From CAYJIL01 sp964370235 (GTDB lineage: Bacteria > Bacteroidota > Bacteroidia > Bacteroidales > Rikenellaceae), in NCBI GenBank assembly GCA_964370235.1, contig CAYJIL010000090.1:1-9205 (forward strand): DNA of 9,205 bases. Direction: 5' to 3'. Position numbers and translations under genes: made by a program. Shown here in pieces: positions 1 to 6,330 of this stretch (position 1 is the first letter of the stretch; every line of letters starts with the position of its first letter). The notes under the pieces are model-generated. The model was not told where the DNA came from, did not search any database, and saw only the letters and a program-made list of their open reading frames with translations.

Positions 1-17
1 TAAAAAAGAACGAAAAA

Positions 18-48
18 TTTGTATTGCTACGAAATTTTCGTAGCTTTG
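18..48 (+). promoter_or_regulatory. Bacteroidetes-type promoter of the blaI-M56 operon
   Basis: TTTG at 18-21 matches the -33 element and TAGCTTTG at 41-48 matches the TAnnTTTG -7 element. They are separated by 19 nt, the known Bacteroidetes spacing. Transcription would start near 53-56, leaving a leader of about 45 nt before the ATG at 99. A palindrome occupies the spacer and reaches into the -7 element, which suggests repression by the BlaI-type product. The motif match is seen directly; promoter activity is inferred. Confidence 0.75.
26..44. promoter_or_regulatory. Probable BlaI-family operator (perfect inverted repeat)
   Basis: GCTACGAAA (26-34) and TTTCGTAGC (36-44) are perfect reverse complements around a single T at 35. 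The site lies between the -33 and -7 elements, so a bound dimer would block RNA polymerase. BlaI/MecI repressors are known to bind short palindromes in their own promoters, often with TACA/TGTA cores; this one has CTACGA/TCGTAG instead. A further half-site, CGTAG at 58-62, lies just downstream. That the downstream repressor binds here is inferred from position. Confidence 0.7.
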
Positions 49-98
49 TGAAAGAATCGTAGAATGATTGCCCAAATTATCACATAACAGTTATTATC

Positions 99-464
99 AT
101 GCAAAAACTAACAATACAAGAAGAGGAAGTTATGCAAGCAATATGGCAGTGTGGCACAGGAGTAGTAAAAGACTTTATGGCTAAACTTCCACAAAAAGAT
201 AACATTCCCTACACAACGGTTGCCTCTGTTGTGCGTAATCTCGAGCGCAAAGAGTATGTCGAATCTCGCAAGTTTGGTAACACAAACGTATACACCCCCA
301 TAGTGTTGCTAGCAGACTATAAACGTCACTTTATGCGAGGTGTAGTAAAAGATTACTTTACCGACTCATATCGTGATGTAGTAGCCTTTTTTGTAAAAGA
401 AAAGAATATATCAAAAGAAGAACTACACGAAATAATCGACTTAATCGAAAAAGGAGAGCAATAG
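99..464 (+). CDS. blaI: BlaI/MecI family transcriptional repressor
   Basis: This is a cytoplasmic winged-helix repressor of the penicillinase-repressor family; its 121 aa are close to the usual 120-130. Residues 1-68 form the DNA-binding part: an N-terminal EEEVMQAIW helix, a recognition helix around PYTTVASVVRNLERK (37-51), and a wing around residues 58-67. Residues 70-121 correspond to the dimerisation helices. In staphylococcal BlaI/MecI the activated receptor pathway leads to cleavage between Asn101 and Phe102. The aligned position here reads F97-F98 followed by VK, so the Asn is absent while the surrounding helix (FVKEKNISKEEL) is similar. The gene is followed after 3 nt by its M56 partner and has a palindrome in its promoter, so autoregulation is likely. 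The family call is firm; its target genes beyond this operon are unknown, and the symbol denotes family rather than a beta-lactam role. Confidence 0.93.
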   Translation: MQKLTIQEEEVMQAIWQCGTGVVKDFMAKLPQKDNIPYTTVASVVRNLERKEYVESRKFGNTNVYTPIVLLADYKRHFMRGVVKDYFTDSYRDVVAFFVKEKNISKEELHEIIDLIEKGEQ

Positions 465-467
465 ATT

Positions 468-1742
468 ATGGAAAGAGAGATTGTTTTGTATTTGCTAAAG
501 GCAAATTTGGCAATAGTGCTTTTGGCAGGGCTCTATCGTTTGGTTATGCAAAATGACAGAGAGTTTAATATTCGCAGGGGCTACTTGTTAATTGGTGTAA
601 TGTGTGCGTTTTTGTTTCAGTTTATTCCCTCGCCACTAGCACCCATCGAGCAAAGTGCGGCAATAGCTAATGCCTTATCGCTGCCTACAATTAGTGCTGC
701 TAACATTCAGTCTAGTAGCGTGAATGTGTGGATGGTTACACTAGCTGTTTGGGGCAGCGTGTCGCTAGTAATACTACTAAAAATGTTGTATGCCATTTTT
801 GCGGTGGTGGTAATTCGTCTATCGTCTGTGTCAGCCCATCTGCATGGCACAAAGGTGTTTATTCCCAAACATGCACAAGGTGCTTTTACTCTATTTGGGT
901 GGGTGTTTATACCCAAAGAAGAGATGTACAGCAAAAATATTTTGTGCCATGAACTATCACATCGAAATGGTTTGCATAGTGTCGATATTCTTGTGAGCGA
1001 GTTGCTTCGTTTGGTTTTGTGGATGAACCCTGCCGCATGGTATCTTAGGGCTATTATGCGAGAAAATCTCGAATTTATTGCCGATCGTGCCGTTATTGAA
1101 TCGGGAGTCGATAAACGCAGCTATCAGTATGAATTACTAGATCGCTGCTTGGTAAAAGAAAAGAGTATAGTTGCAACATACTTCAATAATTCAAAACTTA
1201 AAAATCGTATTATTATGATGAACAAACAAAGTAAATCGCCACTAGGAGTTCTAAAGTATGGCATTTTGCCAATTATGGTGTTGGCACTATCGTTAACAAA
1301 TGCACGAGCTGTTGCACAAACCGAGCTGTCTGTGAGCTCAAATGCCGATAGTGTTTCGGTATATATTGATGGTGAAATTTCAAACATCAATGTGTTTAAC
1401 AAAATAGATCCAAACCAAATAGAGTCTGTGGCTGTTGATAACTCTACATCGCCTAGTTCGATGATTGTAACAACCCGAGAAGCAGCCTCTTCGGGCGACG
1501 TTATAACGGTTGTGGGAGCAAAGCAGCCTGCTGGTGGCGCAAAGCAAATGCATAATGAATTATCGGTTGTTGGCAGTAGTTTTCCGCTAGTGATAATTGA
1601 TGGCAAGGAGGCCGATCAAAAACAAATGAATGCGCTAAACCCAGAAGATATTGAATCGATAAACGTTCTAAAAAAAGAGAGTGCAACCAACAAGTATGGC
1701 TCAAAAGCTGTGAATGGGGTGATTGAGGTAATTCTAAAATAG
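468..1742 (+). CDS. BlaR1-like M56 membrane metallopeptidase with tandem SusC-plug-like modules
   Basis: This is an integral-membrane zinc protease of peptidase family M56, expected to sense a signal and trigger inactivation of the BlaI-type repressor encoded 3 nt upstream. Membrane segments are visible near residues 6-26, 38-56, 87-117 and 262-283. The catalytic HELSH is at 161-165, and EFIAD at 202-206 supplies the probable third zinc ligand, E202. Beyond the last membrane segment, canonical BlaR1 has a beta-lactam-binding domain of about 250 aa. Here there are only about 140 aa, and no SxxK penicillin-binding motif is evident. Instead, residues about 372-424 resemble the SusC/TonB-receptor plug (IIDGK, NPEDIESINVLK, YGSKAVNGVIEV), and about 296-349 look like a diverged copy (YIDGE, DPNQIESVAV). 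AAGGAG at 451-456 is an SD-like sequence 11 nt before the ATG. The protease assignment is firm; the ligand is unknown. Confidence 0.9.
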   Translation: MEREIVLYLLKANLAIVLLAGLYRLVMQNDREFNIRRGYLLIGVMCAFLFQFIPSPLAPIEQSAAIANALSLPTISAANIQSSSVNVWMVTLAVWGSVSLVILLKMLYAIFAVVVIRLSSVSAHLHGTKVFIPKHAQGAFTLFGWVFIPKEEMYSKNILCHELSHRNGLHSVDILVSELLRLVLWMNPAAWYLRAIMRENLEFIADRAVIESGVDKRSYQYELLDRCLVKEKSIVATYFNNSKLKNRIIMMNKQSKSPLGVLKYGILPIMVLALSLTNARAVAQTELSVSSNADSVSVYIDGEISNINVFNKIDPNQIESVAVDNSTSPSSMIVTTREAASSGDVITVVGAKQPAGGAKQMHNELSVVGSSFPLVIIDGKEADQKQMNALNPEDIESINVLKKESATNKYGSKAVNGVIEVILK

Positions 1743-1759
1743 AAACACAAACAAACGAG

Positions 1760-1793
1760 AGAGTAGCTACGAGTGGTGGCTACTCTTTTTTTT
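1760..1793 (+). terminator. Intrinsic terminator of the blaI-M56 operon
   Basis: AGAGTAGCTAC (1760-1770) pairs with GTGGCTACTCT (1776-1786) to give an 11-bp stem with one G-U pair and a 5-nt loop. Eight consecutive T residues (1786-1793) follow directly. It starts 17 nt after the M56 stop codon and 116 nt before the next start codon, so it should separate this operon from the S24-type gene. Confidence 0.88.
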
Positions 1794-1824
1794 GTTTGGT
1801 TAAAAACGACAAAAAATGTCACAA

Positions 1825-1869
1825 TGTTTTAAAGTTTCAACATAATCACTATCTTGCATTGTTAAAACA
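1825..1869. promoter_or_regulatory. Possible operator region upstream of the S24-type regulator
   Basis: TGTTTTAA (1825-1832) and TTAAAACA (1862-1869) are perfect 8-nt inverted copies, 29 nt apart, in the 80-nt AT-rich region before the regulator gene. A weak -7-like TATCTTGC lies between them at 1850-1857, but no well-placed TTTG element accompanies it. XRE/CI-type regulators often bind paired sites in their own promoter, so autoregulation is plausible. Short A/T-rich repeats can also arise by chance, so this is tentative. Confidence 0.3.
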
Positions 1870-1875
1870 GAAAAT

Positions 1876-2490
1876 ATGGATTCTTGGCAAAGGTTAGAGG
1901 CAGTGATAAAGTGGGCAGGCATGTCTACTAATAGCTTTGCTATGCACATAGGCCTGAGACGTGCCGAGAATTTATACCAAATCAAAAAAGGCAATAATGC
2001 CATAAGTAGCCGCTTGGCAAAGCAGATTATCGATATGTTTCCGCAAATCGATTTTGAATGGCTCTTGCGGGGCGAAGGTTCGATGGTGAGAGGGCAGGTA
2101 TCACAGTCTAAACCACGCACAACAACTTTGCCTATACTTGTGGGCGACCCAGCTAACCCCGAGTTTGAGCTGCAAGTGCCTTTGCAGTTTGTCGACCCCA
2201 CACTTGCGCCCGGTTGCGATGTGGTAATTCGCATTTCGGGTGCTGTGATAACCAACCTTGTTCCACCAAAATCGACCCTTTTTTTAAAACGAATCGACTC
2301 TAGCTTCATAGAGTTTGGGCAAATCCACTTGGTTGTGGTGGGTAACACTAGCTATTTGGCACGAATAAAAAGAGGGAGCGATGGTTTTGTTGAGCTTTAT
2401 CCATTTGTAGATGGTCAGTTAAATGAGCAGTGCTTAATAGAATCTATCACAAAAATATACTCGCTAGTTGGCTATTTTGTGACGCTATAA
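1876..2490 (+). CDS. XRE/S24 (CI/LexA-like) transcriptional regulator with apparently inactive peptidase dyad
   Basis: This is a two-domain regulator of 204 aa. Residues about 5-68 form a helix-turn-helix domain (STNSFAMHIGLRRAENLYQI, ending in EWLLRGEGSM), the layout typical of Bacteroidetes phage-repressor-like regulators. After a linker (about 70-95), residues 96-204 match the C-terminal beta fold of S24/LexA-type proteins. In active members the Ser of a GDSM motif and a downstream Lys (often in a VKR context) form the self-cleavage dyad. Aligned by eye, GDSM is replaced by GAVI (122-125) and the Lys position by A162 in YLARIKR, so self-cleavage is unlikely. The gene stands alone between a strong terminator and the leuS promoter, with no phage genes nearby. 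The domain call is solid; the targets are unknown. The loss of the dyad rests on a manual alignment. Confidence 0.82.
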   Translation: MDSWQRLEAVIKWAGMSTNSFAMHIGLRRAENLYQIKKGNNAISSRLAKQIIDMFPQIDFEWLLRGEGSMVRGQVSQSKPRTTTLPILVGDPANPEFELQVPLQFVDPTLAPGCDVVIRISGAVITNLVPPKSTLFLKRIDSSFIEFGQIHLVVVGNTSYLARIKRGSDGFVELYPFVDGQLNEQCLIESITKIYSLVGYFVTL

Positions 2491-2556
2491 TCTGTTTTTA
2501 TCCCTATATATAGTAAAAAACTCATTTTTGGGGGCAAAAACCCAATAAATTCTGTG

Positions 2557-2564
2557 TATATTTG
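2557..2564 (+). promoter_or_regulatory. -7 element of the leuS operon promoter
   Basis: TATATTTG matches the Bacteroidetes TAnnTTTG -7 consensus exactly and lies 91 nt before the leuS ATG. A TTTG at 2527-2530 is 26 nt upstream, longer than the usual 19-21 nt, so the -33 element is poor or absent. Transcription would start near 2569-2572. Confidence 0.6.
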
Positions 2565-2596
2565 CAGCAATCTTTACCCTATAAGTTGGGGTGGGG

Positions 2597-2631
2597 GTTG
2601 TTTTTGTTGTTTTGGTAACCACAAAAACGAT
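2597..2631 (+). promoter_or_regulatory. Hairpin in the presumed leuS leader
   Basis: GTTTTTGT (2600-2607) and ACAAAAAC (2621-2628) are perfect complements, giving an 8-bp stem that G-U and A-U pairs can extend by three. The loop is 13 nt. A G-rich run (2588-2597) precedes it and an A/T-rich stretch (2638-2655) separates it from the ATG. No T tract follows, so it is not a simple terminator. It could be an RNA-level control element or mRNA stabiliser; no known riboswitch or T-box core was recognised. Confidence 0.35.
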
Positions 2632-2655
2632 AACGAGAATTAATTAATTGATATA

Positions 2656-5400
2656 ATGGAGTACAATTTCAGAGAGATTGAAGCCTATTGGCAACAATAT
2701 TGGAAAGAGAATCAGACCTACAAGGTCTCTAGCGAGAGTGACAAACCAAAGTTCTATATCTTAGATATGTTCCCATATCCATCTGGTGCAGGCCTGCACG
2801 TTGGACATCCACTGGGCTACATCGCCTCAGATATTTACTCAAGATATAAGCGACTAAAGGGCTTTAACGTGCTTCACCCAATGGGGTACGATGCTTTTGG
2901 TCTTCCAGCAGAACAATACGCAATTCAAACAGGGCAGCACCCAGCTATCACAACAGAAGAGAATATTACTCGCTATCGTGGTCAGCTCGATAAAATAGGT
3001 TTCTCATATGATTGGGACCGTGAGGTGCGCACTTGCCAGAGCGATTATTATAAGTGGACTCAGTGGGCATTCCTTGAGATGTTCTCTAGCTACTACAACA
3101 ACCAAACCGACAAAGCAGAGCCAATTGATGCTCTAGTGTCTCACTTTGAGCAAAATGGTACACAAGGGCTAAACGTAGCGTGTGGTGTAGAGCTAACATT
3201 CACTGCAAGCGAGTGGAGCGCAATGAGCGAGGCCGACAAAGCCGAAACTCTTATGAACTATCGCATCGCATACCAAGGTAACACTATGGTGAATTGGTGT
3301 TCGGAGCTAGGTACTGTGCTTGCAAACGACGAAGTAAAGGATGGTTTGTCTGTGCGTGGTGGTCACCCCGTAGAACAAAAGCTAATGCAGCAATGGATGC
3401 TGCGTGTGAGAGCATATGCAAAGCGACTTGTTGATGGTCTTGATAAACTAGAGTGGAGCGAATCTTTGAAAGAGATTCAGCGCAACTGGATTGGTAAGAG
3501 TGTGGGAGCACAAGTTTTCTTCCCAATCAAAGATAGCGAGCAGCAGCTAGAGGTGTTTACTACACGTGCCGATACAATTTTTGGAGTTACGTTCATGGTT
3601 ATTGCTCCAGAGCACGATATACTAGAGCAGATAGTTACTCCAGAGTATAGCGAGGCTGTAAAGGCTTACCAAGAGCAGGCAGCTATGCGTTCGGAGCGTG
3701 AGCGTATGATGGATACAAAGCGCGTGAGCGGTCAGTTTACGGGTGCTTATGCTGTGAATCCACTTAACGGAGCACAAATTCCAATCTATATAAGCGACTA
3801 CGTGCTAGCAGGATATGGCACGGGTGCAATTATGGCAGTACCAGCGCACGATAGCCGTGACTGGGCATTTGCTCGCCATTTCAATTTACCTATCATTCCT
3901 GTTGTCGAGGGTGGCAACATAGACGAGGCATCTTATGATGCAAAAGAGGGTAAACTCATTAACTCAGACTTTATTACGGGTCTCGATGTTAAAGAGGGTA
4001 TTAAGGCTATGCTTGCAAAGGTCGAAGAGATGGGCATTGGTAAGGCAATGGTTAACTACCGCCTGCGTGATGCTATCTTCTCTCGTCAAAGATATTGGGG
4101 CGAGCCAATTCCAATCTACTACAAAGATGGAGTTGCTACGCCGCTAGCTATGGATAAACTTCCGCTAGAGCTACCAGAGGTAACAGACTTTACGCCTGCC
4201 GATGGCGGACAACCACCACTATCAAAGGCAAAGAATTGGATAACAGAGGCAGGTGAGCCATTCGAGCTGAGCACTATGCCGGGCTTTGCAGGTTCGTCGG
4301 CATACTATCTGCGCTATATGGATCCAACAAACAACGAGGCATTAGTTAGCCGCCAAAGCAACGAGTACTGGCGCAATGTCGACCTATACATTGGTGGTAT
4401 TGAGCATGCTACGGGTCACCTTATATACTCACGTTTTTGGAATAAGTTCCTATATGACAGAGGATTTGTTTGTGAGGCAGAGCCATTCAAGAAACTAGTA
4501 AACCAAGGTATGATTCAGGGGCGTTCAAACTTTGTGTATCGTATAACTGGCACAAATAAGTTTGTATCGCACTCCCTAAAGGGCGACTACCAAACACAAG
4601 AGATTCATGTCGATGTTAATATCGTAAAGAACGATGTTCTAGATATTGAGGCATTCAAAGCATGGAGAGCAGAGTTTGCCGATGCTGAGTTTATCTTAGA
4701 GGATGGTAAATATGTATGTGGTTGGGCTGTTGAGAAGATGTCGAAATCGATGTACAACGTAGTTAATCCCGATAACATTGTCGAGAACTATGGTGCCGAT
4801 ACACTTCGTATGTACGAAATGTTCCTAGGCCCACTAGAGCAGAGCAAGCCATGGGATACCAACGGTATTGATGGTGTGCACAAATTCTTGCGCAAGCTAT
4901 GGAGAGTTTACACCGCTAATCCTATTAACGATGAGACGCCAAGCGATGCCGAATACAAGATTATAAACAAGACTATCAAAAAAATATGTGATGACATCGA
5001 GAATTTCTCGTTCAACACATCTATCAGTGCTTTTATGATATGTCTTAACGAGCTAGGTAACTGCTCGAAACGTGAAATCCTAGAGCCTCTAGCAATTCTT
5101 ATTGCTCCGTTTGCTCCGCACATTGGCGAGCAACTATACCGTGAGTTGGGGCACGAGGGTTCTATCTTTGATGCTGCAATGCCACAAGTTGACGAGAGCA
5201 AGCTAGTAGAAAATAGCTTTGAATATCCAGTGTCGTTCAACGGTAAGATGCGCTTTAAGAAGGAGTTTTCGCTAGATCTAGAAATCTCTGATATGGAGAA
5301 AATGCTACTAGAGGACGAGCAAACAATCAAGTACCTAGATGGCAAATCTCCAAAGAAAATGATTATTGTAAAAGGTAAAATTATTAATGTTGTCTGTTAA
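2656..5400 (+). CDS. leuS: Leucyl-tRNA synthetase
   Basis: This cytoplasmic class I aminoacyl-tRNA synthetase charges tRNA-Leu with leucine using ATP. The HIGH-type signature is PYPSGAGLHVGH (40-51), and the KMSKS loop is at 694-698. The editing (CP1) domain, which hydrolyses mischarged tRNA, is intact: TTRADT at 302-307 and MAVPAHDSRDW at 393-403, where D402 corresponds to the essential E. coli D345. The tail matches the anticodon-binding and C-terminal domains. At 914 aa it is about 50 residues longer than E. coli LeuRS (860). Most of the excess lies in residues about 147-208, between QW and MVNWC, where E. coli has only a short link; I believe this insertion is a Bacteroidetes trait. It is the first gene of the likely five-gene operon, starts with ATG without an SD sequence, and ends 9 nt before the YitT-family gene. 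Confidence 0.98.
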   Translation: MEYNFREIEAYWQQYWKENQTYKVSSESDKPKFYILDMFPYPSGAGLHVGHPLGYIASDIYSRYKRLKGFNVLHPMGYDAFGLPAEQYAIQTGQHPAITTEENITRYRGQLDKIGFSYDWDREVRTCQSDYYKWTQWAFLEMFSSYYNNQTDKAEPIDALVSHFEQNGTQGLNVACGVELTFTASEWSAMSEADKAETLMNYRIAYQGNTMVNWCSELGTVLANDEVKDGLSVRGGHPVEQKLMQQWMLRVRAYAKRLVDGLDKLEWSESLKEIQRNWIGKSVGAQVFFPIKDSEQQLEVFTTRADTIFGVTFMVIAPEHDILEQIVTPEYSEAVKAYQEQAAMRSERERMMDTKRVSGQFTGAYAVNPLNGAQIPIYISDYVLAGYGTGAIMAVPAHDSRDWAFARHFNLPIIPVVEGGNIDEASYDAKEGKLINSDFITGLDVKEGIKAMLAKVEEMGIGKAMVNYRLRDAIFSRQRYWGEPIPIYYKDGVATPLAMDKLPLELPEVTDFTPADGGQPPLSKAKNWITEAGEPFELSTMPGFAGSSAYYLRYMDPTNNEALVSRQSNEYWRNVDLYIGGIEHATGHLIYSRFWNKFLYDRGFVCEAEPFKKLVNQGMIQGRSNFVYRITGTNKFVSHSLKGDYQTQEIHVDVNIVKNDVLDIEAFKAWRAEFADAEFILEDGKYVCGWAVEKMSKSMYNVVNPDNIVENYGADTLRMYEMFLGPLEQSKPWDTNGIDGVHKFLRKLWRVYTANPINDETPSDAEYKIINKTIKKICDDIENFSFNTSISAFMICLNELGNCSKREILEPLAILIAPFAPHIGEQLYRELGHEGSIFDAAMPQVDESKLVENSFEYPVSFNGKMRFKKEFSLDLEISDMEKMLLEDEQTIKYLDGKSPKKMIIVKGKIINVVC

Positions 5401-5409
5401 TAAATAGCT

Positions 5410-6330
5410 ATGAAAGAGGGCACAAAAAAGATTTACCAAGAGACAAAAGCATACCTAATAATTAGTTTAGGTATGCTTCTGTATGCTTTTGCATGGGTGG
5501 GAATACTCCTGCCTGCAAAGGTAATGGGTGGCGGAGTATCGGGTGTAGGTATGCTTATATACTATGCTTCGGGCAACCTTATACCTATCGGTTATTCATA
5601 TTTTGTTATCAATGCTATATTGATAACTATTGGAATTATGATAATTGGGCCACGCTTTGGGGCTAAAACCTTTTTTGCGATGATCCTCAACTCGGTGGCA
5701 CTTGTAGTGATGCAGGAGTATATGCCAGTCGATATGCTTGGGTTAGTTGACGATAAACTTCTATCGGCAATTCTGGGTGGTGCAATATGTGGTTTTGGTA
5801 TTGGTATCTGCTTTGGGCAGGGTGGTAGTACCGGTGGTACCGACATTATTGCAATGATTGTCAATAAGTACCGAGAGATAAGCATTGGTAAAGTAATTAT
5901 GATTTGCGATGTGGTTATTGTTGGTTGCTCCTACTTTGTGTTTGGCGATGTAACAGCTATCATCTATGGTTATATTACTATGGCTACGGTGGGTTACACC
6001 ATCGACCTTGTCATGCAGGGTAACCAACAGTCGTGCCAAATTCTTGTCTTCTCTCGCAACTACGACCAAATTAGCGACCGTATAGTTAACGAAGTGCGTC
6101 GTGGTGTAACGCTGCTAGATGCAACAGGTTGGTACACCAAAAAGGCACAAAAAGTAATACTTGTAATGTGTCGCAAACAAGAGGCATCTATTGTCTATCG
6201 TATTATAAAAGAGGAAGATCACAACGCCTTTATCTCTAGCACCCTAACATCGGGTGTTTATGGTCAAGGTTTCGACACACTAAAAACAAAAATTAAATCC
6301 AAGCAAACAGATGTCACTAAGAAATCGTAA
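5410..6330 (+). CDS. YitT family membrane protein (DUF161/DUF2179)
   Basis: This is a polytopic inner-membrane protein of the YitT family, whose biochemical role is not established. The 306 aa fit the family. Hydrophobic segments are visible near residues 16-34, 62-80, 85-103, 116-136, 160-178 and 183-201. The family's conserved glycine-rich motifs are present: a VMGGGVSGVG segment (38-47) and FGQGGSTGGTDIIA (135-148). Residues about 210-290 form the cytoplasmic DUF2179 domain (RRGVTLLDATGWYT, then VYGQGFDTLK). It begins 9 nt after leuS, and its 3' end overlaps the M23 gene by 20 bp, so it is probably co-transcribed and translationally coupled to it. From memory, leuS next to a YitT gene occurs in other Bacteroidales; I could not check this. 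Transport or another function would be a guess. Confidence 0.92.
   Translation: MKEGTKKIYQETKAYLIISLGMLLYAFAWVGILLPAKVMGGGVSGVGMLIYYASGNLIPIGYSYFVINAILITIGIMIIGPRFGAKTFFAMILNSVALVVMQEYMPVDMLGLVDDKLLSAILGGAICGFGIGICFGQGGSTGGTDIIAMIVNKYREISIGKVIMICDVVIVGCSYFVFGDVTAIIYGYITMATVGYTIDLVMQGNQQSCQILVFSRNYDQISDRIVNEVRRGVTLLDATGWYTKKAQKVILVMCRKQEASIVYRIIKEEDHNAFISSTLTSGVYGQGFDTLKTKIKSKQTDVTKKS

Noticed and set aside
1124..1606. Antisense reading frame of 160 codons opposite the M56 gene
   Set aside because: It lies wholly within a well-supported gene, has no recognisable domain and no promoter; the same applies to the other antisense frames, including those within leuS and the SDR gene.
468..1742. True beta-lactam-responsive blaR1
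   Set aside because: No penicillin-binding sensor domain or SxxK motif is visible after the last membrane segment, and no beta-lactamase gene is adjacent.
1800..2348. Antisense reading frame of 182 codons opposite the S24-type gene
   Set aside because: The + strand frame encodes a clear HTH plus S24-like fold; the reverse frame looks like compositional shadow.
2525..2540. TTTTTG/CAAAAA hairpin after the S24-type gene as an intrinsic terminator
   Set aside because: The 6-bp stem is nearly all A-T and no T tract follows it, so it is too weak to call.
2569..2655. T-box riboswitch controlling leuS
   Set aside because: The leader is only about 85 nt, with no recognisable T-box core sequence and no terminator/antiterminator pair; T-boxes are also not typical of Bacteroidetes.
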